Positions 11,810 through 22,609 of a stretch of DNA of 64,000 nt are shown in pieces. Position 1 is the stretch's first letter. Each line of letters starts with the position of its first letter. The notes below the pieces were generated by a model. That model did not search any database and was not told where the DNA came from. It saw only the letters and a list, made by a program, of their open reading frames with translations. Where the stretch lies: positions 2,356,001 through 2,420,000 of the forward strand of contig JAULSU010000006.1 of the NCBI GenBank assembly GCA_030512335.1, given 5' to 3'. Source of the DNA: Immersiella caudata (taxonomy: Eukaryota > Ascomycota > Sordariomycetes > Sordariales > Lasiosphaeriaceae). The translations under genes and the position numbers were made by a program.

Positions 11810-13457
11810 CGATTGCGAGTGACGTCGCACAAATAAGTAGGTTGCAGAAGTGAAAATCGGAGGTGGCGCCTTCCCACTGGCGGGCTTGGTGCCTGCCTGG
11901 GCAAGCTGCCAAGCCCTGCCGTTGCCTTGACGCCAAATGATCCGCTTGGCAGTCGCGCCTGACAGAAGAGACTAGCGGTGTGTAGAGTTCCCTCCGGTTC
12001 CAGCGTCCAACCTGCGGCCAGAGCCTTGTCAAGCTGCTCAAAAAATTGAGTTTGAATTCTTGCGATTTGTCCAAGAGTTGATGGACCCACCAGCTATCCG
12101 CTAGTCCCGCACGCTTTGGCTAGCAAGAACGTTGGAGAAATCTAAAACATATCGGTGCGCATAAACCATCATGGGCCAAGACTGTATTTTGCAGAATAAT
12201 CATGATGAATGTGGAGCTGACGACCTGTTCAAGGGAATGTAGGTAGCTTTACGTCTGAGGAGATGAGGGGTGGTCATGACAAGTCCACCACATCCTCCCG
12301 CCTTGATAGCCTGAGAACGACGTCTTCTAAACCCCAAAGACTAATTTCCCTACATCGCTTCGACAATTGACCAGTCCTCGTCAAGCTGAGGGTCATCGCT
12401 CCCGAGATCGCCGTTTTCGTATCCCTCAGGCGGATCGTTTTCCTTGTCCATCCTGACCTGTGGTAATAAAGCTGATGAGCGGGTGATTGAACATAGAGAT
12501 TGCCTGTAGATGTTAGGCGCAGGACGGCTTACTATGTGTGATGAAATAGATAGATCTGTCTTGTCGGGTTGTGGGCTGCTTCTGGCTGGACAATATGAGT
12601 GGAGAGGTTTGGGGAAACTCGTCCGGAGCGAGATTGGACACAGAGGAGGGGAGCATGTATTACATTTTATGCTGAGCCGAGACCACAGCCGCAAAAGCGT
12701 CTTAATTCATCTGCCTGGTGAGCGGCCTTTCACTGGGTCGTTTCTCTGAGGAAGCGGTAACCGCACGTGAAGGAGGCGCGTAATGAAACAAAGCTCAAGC
12801 GGCGGTCGGCCCGGCGTTTCTGGTTAGTTCCCAAAGTCCCCATCTTCCCCAATCACAAATTGTTTTCGTGCCCCGCTTCCTGGGTTCCGTTGTCCTTTCC
12901 CCGCGCTGCGGCGACCAAGAGCGGGGATAACCGTTGACGTCGTCCAACTTCCCCCGCATTCATGAGCGACGATCCGTCCGGAGTCTGCAGCTGCGAATCG
13001 CCACTGACGACAGAGGCACGTGAGAGGTCCCTGTGCGCGGCCTCATCGCGAACAGAGGGCCTGAATCTCAATCGGAACGAGCCGCTCCAAATTGCCAAGC
13101 TACTTCGCCTTCAGCGCCTAGTCATGGAAGAGGTCTTCAATGGCAGTGTACGGGACTGTCCGTTGTACCTTACACCAACATGGGCGCGACTCAGGAATTT
13201 GCCCCTCTGTTGTCAAGTTCTCTCTGCCTGTATCCTATGGCAGAAAACTTGGCCGCCATCGCTTCCTACACACCGTTTCAACTCTAGGGCGACAGCCCTA
13301 AAACCCTAACCAGGAGCTGATCGACGAGTATCCCTGATGGCATCAGCGGACCCTCTTCACCTTTTAAAAGTTCCTGCCCTTCAACTGTTTGCCATGGCCG
13401 ATGCATTCCCGACAACAAGCTACCAGTCCTGACTGTCCTCCTTTGATCCCGCCCACG
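11810..13457. other. Intergenic region, about 1.6 kb
   Basis: This contains the promoters of the minus-strand HET gene and of the plus-strand MFS gene. A possible 33-codon minus frame at 12451-12350 (MDKENDPPEGYENG) sits behind a plausible acceptor but has no supported upstream exon. Otherwise nothing is recognised. Confidence 0.4.
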
Positions 13458-15315
13458 ATGGATCCCTTAGCAATAATGTCCGATTCCGGCAGGGGCAAGG
13501 AGGGTGGGAGGCCCACGGATCTCGCCCCGAAACGTCGAAGCAGCCGCTTTAGAGAAGAGCATGCTGATCAGGTCGAATGGGCTCCCGGCGCGGGACTCGA
13601 GCGCTTCGCTCACCTGGACCAAAAAGCCATCCTCCGAAAGGTAACACGTCCGCTCCCACGCGGTCCAAATCCCCATTCTAACCCTCCCAGATGGACATCC
13701 GCCTCATCCCCATGCTAGCCATTCTCTACCTCCTCTCCTTCCTCGACCGTACGCGTCCCCCTCCCTCTCCAGCACCACCCCAGTTCCCCTTACTAACCCA
13801 CCCCAGGCGGCAACATCGGCAACGCCAAAATCGAAGGCCTCCAGGAAGACCTCAACATGACCCCGGACCAATACAACTGGTGCCTCACCGTCTTCTTCTT
13901 CACCTACGCTGCCTTCGAAGTCCCCTCCAACCTCCTCCTCAAGAAACTCCGTCCTTCTCGATGGCTGCCCACCATCATGGTCGCATGGGGCCTCGTCATG
14001 ACACTCATGGGTATCGTCCAGGGGTACTCTGGCCTCCTAGCTGCGCGCATCTTTTTGGGTGTCACTGAGGCTGGATTATTCCCCGGTGTGGCGTATTATC
14101 TCACGATGTGGTACACTCGCGGTGAGCTGCAGCTCAGGCAGGCGATGTTCTTTAGCGCGGCGTCGATCGCGGGGGCGTTCAGCGGGCTGCTAGCCTTCGC
14201 CATCGCAAAGATGGATGGCACGGCCGGACTGGAAGGATGGAGGTGGATTTTTATCCTGGAGGGGATCGCCACGGTGCTGATGGCGTTGGCGGCTTATTTC
14301 TTGCTGTATGATTTTCCTGAGACGGCGGGATTTTTGACCGAGGAGGAGAGGGAGTTTGTGGTGTTTCGGTTGAAGTATCAGGGGTTGGCGGACGTTACGG
14401 ATGGGGGGAGAACAGAGGGGCAGGGGCAGATGGTCGCGGAGGCGGATGAGTTTAGGTGGTTGTATGTGCGGCAGGCGTTTTGGGATTGGCAGATTTGGGT
14501 GAACATTTTTGTTTATTGGGGGGTAAGTGTCCCTGCTTTTTTGGTCGAGGTTTGACATGATGAGCTGATGTTGATGTCTCCCAGATTGTTTGCCCGCTGT
14601 ATGGCATCAGCTTGTTCCTGCCGACGATTATTCGGGAGTTGGGATATCAAGCGAGCACGGCGCAACTGATGACGGTACCGATTTACGTCACGGCGGCTAT
14701 TCTGGCTGTGATTGTTGCTTATATCTCGGATCGAGTTGGGAAGAGAAGTCCGTTCATCATTGGACTCTTGTTCGTTATGATTGTTGGGTTCTCGATGTGA
14801 GTTTCCCCCCCCCCCCCTGGATTTGTTTCTCTGTGTTCTATTGTTGACAACCGCAGGTGCATATCAACCACGAACCCGAAGGTCGTCTACGCCGGCGTGT
14901 TCATCGCGGCTTGTGCGATCTATCCGGCCTTCCCAGGAGTTATTAGCTGGCTATCTAACAATCTTGCCGGCTCATACAAACGCAGCGCCGGCATGGCCAT
15001 CCAAATCGGCATCGGAAATCTGGGCGGGGTGAGTCTCCGCGGTCCTTGGTCTTTTGAACCATGCTGACAGCTACCAAGGCAATGGCGTCAAACTTTTACA
15101 GAGCTCGAGATTCACCACGTTACATCCTTGGTCACGGACTAGAGTTGGGTTTCATCTCTGCCGGCATCGTGGCATCCTTCATCTTGCTCGGCAGCTACGC
15201 CATGATCAACAAGAAGAGGAGACGTTTGACGAATGACGAGACATCAACCAAGTACACCAATGAGGAACTATCCAGGAAGGGCGACAAAGCTGTTACATTT
15301 AGGTACATGTACTAG
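13458..15315 (+). CDS. MFS transporter, anion:cation symporter (Dal5/Tna1-like) family
   Basis: Six exons: 13458-13640, 13691-13748, 13807-14522, 14585-14796, 14857-15028 and 15079-15315, giving 525 residues. Diagnostic segments are RLIPMLAILYLLSFLDRGNIGNAK (first membrane span joined across an intron), FEVPSNLLLKK, ARIFLGVTEAGLFPGVAYYLT and WRWIFILEGI. These are typical of the ACS family of fungal permeases for allantoate, nicotinate, vitamins and similar anions. About 12 spans fit the length. Start alternatives are 13476 (MSDSGRG) and 13401; 13458 is a middle choice. Intron 4 contains an 11-nt C run. The substrate cannot be told, and no biosynthetic partner lies adjacent. Confidence 0.88.
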
Positions 15316-16699
15316 AAGGGTCGGGCGGGTCATAAAGGGGCGTCGAGGAATTTTCGGCGTGGAGGCTACTCCAAAATAGACGGGCGTTCAGTTGTGCAGC
15401 TAGAGTTAGGGGCTATTAAAGTCTCGTCTACTACCTTGCAGCAAGTCGATGCTCTCCACCTTGTGTCTCGTTGTCTTGAGATCGCTGGCGATGGAGACAG
15501 GGAAAGCTGACAGGGAGACAAACAGATCTTTGCGTTCGAAGCGGATGCTTGAAGCCGGAAAAGCGATGCTACGGCGGCAGTAATTTGACCATTGGGAAAC
15601 AGGAGGGATTGGTTAATGGGGAGGCAGTTGGTTCGGTGCTAGCATTTAGGGGCGAGCGGGGTTGGACGTCTTTTCTGAAAGAAAGAGACTGACGCCAGAG
15701 ACATGATACGAGTTGATGCCAAGCAGCCCACTCGTCGGCTATTGTCCATCCGAAGTGAGGTGTGAAATGTTGTGACAGTAAATAGGAACGGATCTTCCCT
15801 TTTCGATGTCGGCTGAGGACTTTTCCTGCACTAAACATCCGATACCGGTCACTGGTAGTATCCGCGGCGTTGGGATCGATGGCCGCATCTTCTGCCAATA
15901 TCGGCCCGCGAGTGGCTTTCTTCACTTTGAGTCAACACAATTACCACCACGTGAAGAATTTCAGCACGGCGGCCAGTTGTTGTGATTTCCTGGGCGGGTC
16001 TATTGATCTTTCTGCCGGCTAGGGTCTCTTTGCTGTTGCCGATCCCTAGACGGGACCCACCAAACGATTCCCCGAGTTGCTGATCTCGCGTGCCCGCGCT
16101 TACCTCACATGCCAAGCGCCACATTAATCGCAAATTTCCAATGCACGCCTCCGCATTCTTGCGCAAACTAGATCAGGGGTCATGCAAATCATCACTTTTC
16201 GATCGCCGTCGACAACGAGCGGGAGGACCCGCCGTGCAGCAGGGACATCCCGATCTTGTAGGCGTCCTCTCGGCGGTTCTCAACCACAACAGGTTACCGA
16301 AAAATGTTGTGGCAGGAGCCGCCCCCACTAATTATCCGAGCCAGTGGCCGAGGTGAGACAGGTTGACGCCAGCGGCGGCTTCCGGCAGTTCCAGACACCA
16401 GAAAACATCACAACACAACACAATTCATCGAATCGCGCCGTCGGATCGTGATGGATGACTCGTCGATCGCTTCCAAGCCACCGAAAGCATCGGTATCGAG
16501 ACAAGCTGGACAAACCAGCGAGTTCAGAAATACTTGAACTTGGGTCGGCATAAAGGGCGTTGATTGCCACTTCCTTCGTTACCCATTCTCATCATCATCA
16601 ACCACCGCTCATTCGATCTTCCGTCTCATTCTCTCATCTCAGCCCTCAACATTAAACCTTCTCGTCAGCTCTTCAGCGCTCATTCCATCCTCTTTCAAA
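15316..16699. other. Intergenic region, about 1.4 kb
   Basis: No exon or motif is recognised. The last 150 bases are pyrimidine-rich with repeated TCATC and CTC tracts, as in many fungal promoters just before a highly expressed start codon, and lead to the HsbA-like gene. Confidence 0.4.
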
Positions 16700-17296
16700 A
16701 TGGTTTCCCTCCGCACCCTCGCAGTGTCCGCCGTCGCCTTCACGGCTCCTCTCGTTTCGGCTCTCACGGCCACCCAAATCGTCAACAACATTCAGTCGCT
16801 CACCTCCAAGTCCCAAGCCCTTCAGGCTCCCGCTCAAAGCATCACTATCCTCAATGGCCCCCTCCTCGCCGTTGGCCTCGGCCCATTCCCCCAGATTCTC
16901 ACCGGGTTTACGGATATCGTCGACAATGCGAAGACCGCACACGCTCAGATGCAATCTAGCCCCGAGCACATCACTACCGCGGCTGATGCCACGGCTGTTG
17001 CCAACGCCTTCCGCGAGTTCGTCCGCGTCCACCAAGTCCTTCTCAACATCTTGATCGGCAAGGCCGGTCTCTTCCAGACCGTCCTCGTCATTGGCGCGCC
17101 CGTCGCCTCTGCCCTGCAGTCGCTCGAGGCCATCGTCGATACTGTCGCCTTCAACCTGATTGACCTCGTCGATCCCGCCACCCAGAAGAACCAGATCACC
17201 GGTGATGCCAAGGCTCTGTCCAACACCATCGGCATTGCAATCAAGGCGTACGAGGGCCTCACCGTTCAGAAGGTCAAGCGCGAGTTCCGCGCTTAG
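16700..17296 (+). CDS. Secreted HsbA / cell-wall galactomannoprotein family protein
   Basis: Single exon of 198 codons with a signal peptide (MVSLRTLAVSAVAFTAPLVSA). The mature part is Ala/Val/Ile-rich, helical and Cys-free, with the segment TATQIVNNIQSLTSKSQALQ that marks the HsbA family (hydrophobic surface-binding protein A; cell-wall galactomannoprotein). Length fits the family, about 180-200 residues. HsbA of Aspergillus oryzae helps recruit enzymes to hydrophobic surfaces; some members are antigens or infection-related. The start context TCAAAATGG is good. It ends in KREFRA. Confidence 0.85.
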   Translation: MVSLRTLAVSAVAFTAPLVSALTATQIVNNIQSLTSKSQALQAPAQSITILNGPLLAVGLGPFPQILTGFTDIVDNAKTAHAQMQSSPEHITTAADATAVANAFREFVRVHQVLLNILIGKAGLFQTVLVIGAPVASALQSLEAIVDTVAFNLIDLVDPATQKNQITGDAKALSNTIGIAIKAYEGLTVQKVKREFRA

Positions 17297-17424
17297 GCAT
17301 TTGAGAATACACACTCAGAGAGGAGGAACCAACGACATGCCATCACCACGATTTCCCGAGCCTAGCATACGAACGACATTGGCATCTCGATAGTAACCAA
17401 TAATATCTAATATCCATCCACACT

Positions 17425-18246
17425 TTATTCCTCCCCCTCTTCATGCTTATGCTCGTGACCAACCACAAGCCCCCAATCCAACCTCGAATCCATCACAACA
17501 TCCACCTCCACCAAGACCCTCCCCTCCTGCTTCCCCTTCCTCAACAAACGCCCGCAATGCCTCACATGCGGCACGTTGTCGAATCTCTCCTCCATCACCT
17601 TCCCCGTCATTCTCAACCGCATGTACTTCTCCCAGTAAAACACGCAGTGCGCCAGATGCCAATCCCTCTCCACCCAGAATCTCCCCTTTTCGCCCATCGC
17701 TGCAATCCCCTCCACGGTTGTGACCTCCGTCCCGTTTGCGTCGGAGTAGTACGTCCATGTAGCGTTGGCCCCCGGGCCGGAGCGGATGAAGTCCGCTGTG
17801 AGGGCTTCGTCGCGGCAGTGGGGAGGGAGCCAGGCCGCAGCGAGAGCGTCATAAGTGCAGTTTAGGGAGAGGGCGGTGGGGAGGGAGGAGCCGCAGGTGC
17901 AGTTGGGGGAGAGGGAGGCGGGGAGGGTCCAGGGGCGGTAGGGGTCTGGTTTGGGAGGGTTTGATGACGATGAAGAGGAGTGGAAGAGGGGGGAGAGGAG
18001 GGAAAAGAGGCCGTAGAGGGCGAGGAGGGTGGTGGTTAGGTTGAGGAGGATGGAGAGCGGTCGGCGGTGGGTAGGAGAGGGGATTGGTGAGGGATTTGGA
18101 TAATGGTCGAGGCCATTGTCGTAGGGGGCTTTCGAGGGGGCGTCGTAGAGCGTCGATTCGGTGGTGTCGGACTGGTTGGAGGGAAGTTGGTCGGTGGGTT
18201 TTAGAAGGGGGGAGGACGATTCTGGATCTGAGAGTGGTGAGTTCAT
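17425..18246 (-). CDS. Type II membrane protein with two HxxHC motifs (DUF3328/UstYa-related)
   Basis: Single exon of 273 codons from ATG 18246 (the frame stays open further upstream). A Pro/Ser-rich cytosolic N-terminus is followed by one membrane span (about 64-88), a Ser run and a lumenal domain with C-x-C and the segment AAAWLPPHCRDEALTADFI. Two HxxHC motifs occur, HLAHC (197-201) and HVRHC (227-231), the hallmark of UstYa-type proteins, though the rest diverges from the classical members. Three N-glycosylation sequons are visible. UstYa proteins are copper-linked oxidases in RiPP and other pathways; function here is inferred only from the motif. Codon use is GC-rich at third positions. 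Confidence 0.72.
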   Translation of the reverse strand: MNSPLSDPESSSPLLKPTDQLPSNQSDTTESTLYDAPSKAPYDNGLDHYPNPSPIPSPTHRRPLSILLNLTTTLLALYGLFSLLSPLFHSSSSSSNPPKPDPYRPWTLPASLSPNCTCGSSLPTALSLNCTYDALAAAWLPPHCRDEALTADFIRSGPGANATWTYYSDANGTEVTTVEGIAAMGEKGRFWVERDWHLAHCVFYWEKYMRLRMTGKVMEERFDNVPHVRHCGRLLRKGKQEGRVLVEVDVVMDSRLDWGLVVGHEHKHEEGEE

Positions 18247-19254
18247 GGCGAGTGCCGGGCGAGGCGGTTTTTGGTGTAGTGGCGGAGAGAGGAGAGAGAG
18301 AGTTGGGTAAGGTTTTTTCGTCCTCCTTTGCGGCTTGGTACACAATGGGGCTGGGGGGAGACGTTGAGAAGTCGACGTGGCAACGACAAGCTGAGACGGG
18401 CCTTACACCTGGCGATTTGGTTTAGACGCGCGTTTTGTTTGGTGTTGTTGCTTGGGAAAAGTACCGGAAATTTGCTCGGTGTCCCTTTTGAGCGTCGGTC
18501 CCTGAGATCGCCTGGCAAGAAGAGAAAGATGTGAGTGCCCGACAGGTCGCCGTTGAGTTCAGACGGGGGACAGCACAGATACCCTCAATCGAACACGTCG
18601 ATCGGCCACGACCGCGATTTTTTGCCGACACATGATGTCTTCACAGTCCCTTTCCTGAGCCGGCTGAAGTTTGAGATCTCAAGACATTCGGCGTGGAGTT
18701 GAACCGTTTGTATATTGTCTTTTCGTTGCATCACAGGCACTGCCACAGTTTGCGGTCCCAGGCGAGTTTTGAGCCCCACAAGCATAACCTGTTCGTTATT
18801 GCACGTAAGCGAGGGGGTGCAGCTAGAGACAATCTACCGGTCTTGGAAAAAGAGGTTGTGGTGGATGCGCACGGGCCTGGTATACTCCTGGCCAATAGGG
18901 GCTGTTTGGGCTATTAGTTCTTTGTCTCTGTCTTGCCGCTGCGGGGCCGATGAGCCGAGTAACTGAGCGGTGTTGCAACGTCAAATAAAGGCTTTTTTGG
19001 TAAGTTAATGTGCGTCCTTTTGCATGTGGAGCACAGCCTCGTTTTCTTCACTGCAAATTTGCTGCTATCTTTGGATTGAGAAGACCCGGAAACGCAGTTT
19101 TGTTAGCTGTGTTGATACAGCTCGGCCCAGGTTGCCGGGATTGGCTTCGCCTGCGCAATATGAGCCAACACTAAGCACCGAAAAAAAAAAGGGGGGGGGA
19201 ACCACAATAGTGCATTCGTCAAAGTTCATTGGGCAATTTTTGTTACCCAGCTCT
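18247..19254. other. Intergenic region, about 1 kb
   Basis: This lies between two minus-strand genes. It includes a run of about ten A then ten G near 19184-19199. No gene is supported. Confidence 0.4.
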
Positions 19255-20324
19255 CTACACATGATCATTGTGCGAAATGGGGTCTATCTTGGTCGTAATG
19301 CCGATCTTATCCCCACCTTGGCCATTGGCAAAGACTTCTCCGAGGATCGGATGGACCACCAAGCCTGGCTGCTGCGGGTCGAACGCTCTCTCCTTGATCC
19401 AGCCGGCCAGGGGCTCCCACTTGACACATTGGTGGTTTCCGTTGTCCAGGGCAATGGGCAACCGGTCACTGAAGGTTCCGTTAGCGTTGTCATCGAAAGA
19501 GAGCGAGGGCTAGGATTTCTCACGGTGTCCAATGCAGTGGAATCAACGTTGTGTCTGCATTGCACTGCACATATTGACGCAGCCAGTCAAGGCAGTGTTC
19601 TGGTGAAGTCAGCTTTTGCTCCTGGGATCAGGGTTCAGGTTGCAACCCACCGGTATGTTCAAGCAGTCTGAAAGCATCCGTACCATTGAGACCTTCGTAG
19701 TAGTAGTCCTTGTGGATGTAATGATGAAGTCGCTTGACACAATGAAGCCCATGGTAGACAGCCATGGTATTCCAATATCCCGAGCCATCGGCAAGCTCAA
19801 TCAAGTCGTCATCATGGGCGAACTGATCCATGTCAGATCTCTGAAGACGGATGTTGATGTCTCCCAGCAGCGTCTCCCACTCTTCTTCGATCTCTGGCCG
19901 GGGAGGGCCCAGGAAGTTGGTGGGCTTGTGAGGGTTGGGAGACCCGTCAGGCGAGTAGATGGAGCTTAGCTGGAATCTTTTCCCTTCGTATTGGACCACA
20001 TCGCGGGCCGCAGCTATGAGATATCAGTTTGTTGCTTCTATGAAGAGGGAGGGAGTATTGCATACATTGTTGGTTCTGTGGCCCATGTGAGCAGATCGAA
20101 GAAGACCATGTGTTGTATGAGATGGCCACGATGATGTTGGCGATGAGGAGCATGCCGTGAAGTGTCAGAAGTGGGACGCCTCTAAGCCAGAAGCGCGCCC
20201 CTTGGCGCAAGACGGGAGTGTCGCCATCCCCGTCTGCCACATGCGACCCTCCCTTCTCCGATAGGTCCGAGTCGCTCGTTCTCAAGGATGCGTACCCACC
20301 CATCAGTCGATTAGCCGGGCCCAT
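19255..20324 (-). CDS. UstYa-family (DUF3328) oxidase
   Basis: Four exons on the minus strand: 20324-20066, 20013-19651, 19599-19524 and 19468-19255, giving 303 residues. There is a cytosolic N-terminus, one membrane span (about 50-71) and then the DUF3328 domain. Two HxxHC motifs are present, HGLHC (174-178) and HTEHC (206-210); the second is created only after splicing, which strongly supports the join. Further family marks are the YWNTMAVYHGLHC block, HCLDWLRQYVQC and LIPLHW. Known UstYa proteins catalyse oxidative cyclisation or modification in ribosomally made peptides (ustiloxin, phomopsin) and in other pathways such as cyclochlorotine. A short secreted peptide gene starts 490 bp away on the other strand. 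Confidence 0.87.
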
Positions 20325-20814
20325 GCTGCGTTAGGTTCCTCGCAGGTACAGTTTGGCCGAAGTTGATGAGGGGAAGAGGAATTCCAAGGTCTGTAAGGGG
20401 TTCGTCGCGTTTATCGCTGTGGTCATGGTGTGGGTGCATGTTGATCCGCGTAAGCAATTCCCGGCCGCCGATGGTAGGGTGGCAGTGTCTCCTCTCCCCA
20501 CCATGCACCGAAGGGATATTCATCAAAACAAAAATAAACGAACAATCATGGAATAAATTACGGCTGGATGGCTCGAAGTGGTCGGTGTCCATCATGGGGC
20601 TCGGTATGGTGGACATTCGGGCGTACATCGGAGACGCTGGAATCGTCAGCCCGATACGGAGTTCAACTCGGGGAAAGTGGAAGCGATTCTACTTTCCACC
20701 TTTGGTATAAGTAGACGTACCTCTCCCTTTCGAGAAATGGTTCCTGTTCATCAGTCCACACGCACCATCTCACGACCAAGCATCTCGTCCTCAGACACCA
20801 ACCAACCAATCAAA
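20325..20814. promoter_or_regulatory. Divergent promoter between UstYa gene and secreted peptide gene
   Basis: The two start codons face away across 490 bp. TATAAGTA at 20706-20713 lies about 109 bp before the peptide start and is a fair TATA box for it. No second element was recognised for the UstYa side. Confidence 0.5.
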
Positions 20815-21045
20815 ATGCAGATTTCCAAGATCGTCTCCATCTTCATCGCTCTCGCCCTCGGCGTGCAGGCTGCTCCTGTTGAGAGTCAGAACCCCACCCT
20901 TCCCAATACTTGTAGCCCAAAAGACTGACGCAGCTCCAACTTCGCAGCACCCAAGGATGAGGACTGGAAGTTTGGTGTCAACTGCAAGCGTGATCTCGTC
21001 GGCGATGGCAAGGATGAGAACTGGCGCTTCTGCATTGAGTCGTAA
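20815..21045 (+). CDS. Small secreted peptide, 55 aa, two imperfect repeats
   Basis: Two exons, 20815-20884 and 20948-21045. The intron (63 nt, GTCAGA donor, CTGAC branch, CGCAG acceptor) was chosen because the unspliced frame stops at 20928 while the spliced one continues to a TAA. The peptide has a clear signal sequence (MQISKIVSIFIALALGVQAA) and a short acidic mature part with two related units, KDEDWKF and KDENWRF. Each unit is followed by a Cys, with a dibasic KR between them. The family is not recognised. Signal peptide, repeats, a KR site and a divergent UstYa neighbour resemble the layout of ustiloxin-type precursor genes, but only one KR is present. It could equally be an effector-like secreted peptide. 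Confidence 0.6.
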
Positions 21046-21499
21046 AGCCGATTTGGGCGATACGGGTTGCAGCTTTCCAGAGGAAGAGGAGGGTCGATGG
21101 CAGGATGTTATGTCTTGTGGCAGCTCGAACTCAGCTTGGCGGAGCCTGAGTCAAGTCGGTTCGAGGCAAAGGAGAATAGCTCGGGGCAATGCAACTGTGC
21201 TTTGATGCCACTAATCTCGGTGCACGTGCACATAGCGACTAAACCCGGTGTTGTGATGATTGCGACTTAACCATGCTGGACGTGTGCGAGGTGATGGTGT
21301 GAAAGGTCGCTTGCAATCCGCTTGTTGTCGGGTGCAGAGTACGCGGGTTTTCGACAGATGCGGGGCCGCCACCGACGCATTTTGCCCCACAATGACTCGA
21401 CGTCACTCCCTCTCCGTTCCTGCCCTGCCCTGCCCTGCCCGCCCAAACGCATGTGTAGCAGTCCTCCATACACGCATTCACCCAGTGACGACCCGTAAC
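21046..21499. other. Intergenic, 454 bp
   Basis: The frame of the next gene stays open back to 21260, but no good upstream start exists before 21500. A short (CCCTG) repeat sits at 21421-21438. Nothing else was seen. Confidence 0.4.
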
Positions 21500-22609
21500 A
21501 TGGCCCGTTTCGGCACCCAGCAAGATGACTGGCAGATGACCGAGAACTCAGATTCCGACACAGACGCGCCCGTGCAAGCCACATCGCGTAACGCAGCTGC
21601 GCGTGCAGCAATCGATCAAACGCTTCGCGAATACAACGCGCGCCTCGCAGACGCAACCGCAGAACAAGACGCGATTCCACGCGAGCTGTACGATAAGGCG
21701 CAGAACTGCCAAGACCAGCTCACCGATAATGAGCGCCAGCTTCTTTTGAGTCGTGGCGACGCTGTCGGCAGAGCACTTGGCCAACCCGACATGGTGGGAC
21801 CCAACGACGTGCACGAAGTGATGCACTGGCCCCCACCCGACATCGCGCGTGCGAATATCCAGCGTGCCACCAGCGGGCAGATGACTACGACGATGGAGCT
21901 GTACGAAAAAGCCAAGCGCGCAATCGACAACAACCACTCAATCGGGGCGCGCATGAATGACGAGGAGCTCCGTTTGCTGGCGCAGGGATTTCATGCCGTC
22001 GACGACCTAGATTTCACCTCTGGTGTGAGGATGGCATCCCTATCCAAGCCTGGGGGCAGTCAAGCCATAGCACTGGTTGCTGAACGAATGGGGTACGACC
22101 TGTCGGTCTTTCATGCCGCGGCGATGTGCTACGCGCAACGGGTGGCGCCGAAGATGCCCCTTCCGAGATCGAGCATGATCACGTCGTCGCAGTCTCCGGC
22201 ATCCATGTCTTCTGTCGCCTTCCGCTCAAAATCTTTCGTTGATGCGGAGAAGCTTACAGTCGGGGGACAGATCAGCTTTTCCATACCACTGCGAGGGAAC
22301 CAGCATCCCCCAAGCGGCCACCAAAGCGGCGAGGAAGAGGACCATGCCATGACGTCGGTTTCACCGCGTTCGGAGGAACAGACGGACGATTCACCAGAGA
22401 GGCCAGACGTCATCACCTCACTTCAGCTCTTTCGTAAGGACCTTGGCAAAGAGGTGGATTTCGAGGATGCTCTCCAGCAGTGGGACACTCTCGACTCAGA
22501 GCGACAAGCCGAATACGAAACTAGAGCGAGAGTGGCAAACAATGCAGCCCAAACTGCTTTCCAGCAGGAGAGAGTCGAATGGCTGGAAAGGATGCGCAAC
22601 AGGTATTGA
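21500..22609 (+). CDS. Hypothetical protein with HMG-like C-terminus
   Basis: Single exon, 369 residues from ATG 21500 (MARFGTQQDDWQMTENSDSD), chosen because the upstream open part is rich in Cys/Arg/Pro and unlike protein. The N-terminal half is helical and charged. The middle is Ser/Pro-rich with acidic patches. The last 65 residues (SLQLFRKDLGK, then W-x2-L-x4-Q-x2-Y) look like a divergent HMG-box: a hydrophobic start, a spaced Trp and a Tyr near the end. No signal peptide or membrane span is present. A nuclear role is possible but is inference. No family was recognised. Confidence 0.6.
   Translation: MARFGTQQDDWQMTENSDSDTDAPVQATSRNAAARAAIDQTLREYNARLADATAEQDAIPRELYDKAQNCQDQLTDNERQLLLSRGDAVGRALGQPDMVGPNDVHEVMHWPPPDIARANIQRATSGQMTTTMELYEKAKRAIDNNHSIGARMNDEELRLLAQGFHAVDDLDFTSGVRMASLSKPGGSQAIALVAERMGYDLSVFHAAAMCYAQRVAPKMPLPRSSMITSSQSPASMSSVAFRSKSFVDAEKLTVGGQISFSIPLRGNQHPPSGHQSGEEEDHAMTSVSPRSEEQTDDSPERPDVITSLQLFRKDLGKEVDFEDALQQWDTLDSERQAEYETRARVANNAAQTAFQQERVEWLERMRNRY

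Noticed and set aside
12350..12694. Minus-strand frame ending MDKENDPPEGYENG...
   Set aside because: Only about 33 codons look protein-like; no upstream exon, family or promoter supports a gene.
16673..17314. 213-codon minus frame opposite the HsbA-like gene
   Set aside because: Antisense of a secreted-protein gene; Gly/Asp/Glu-rich and no start context.
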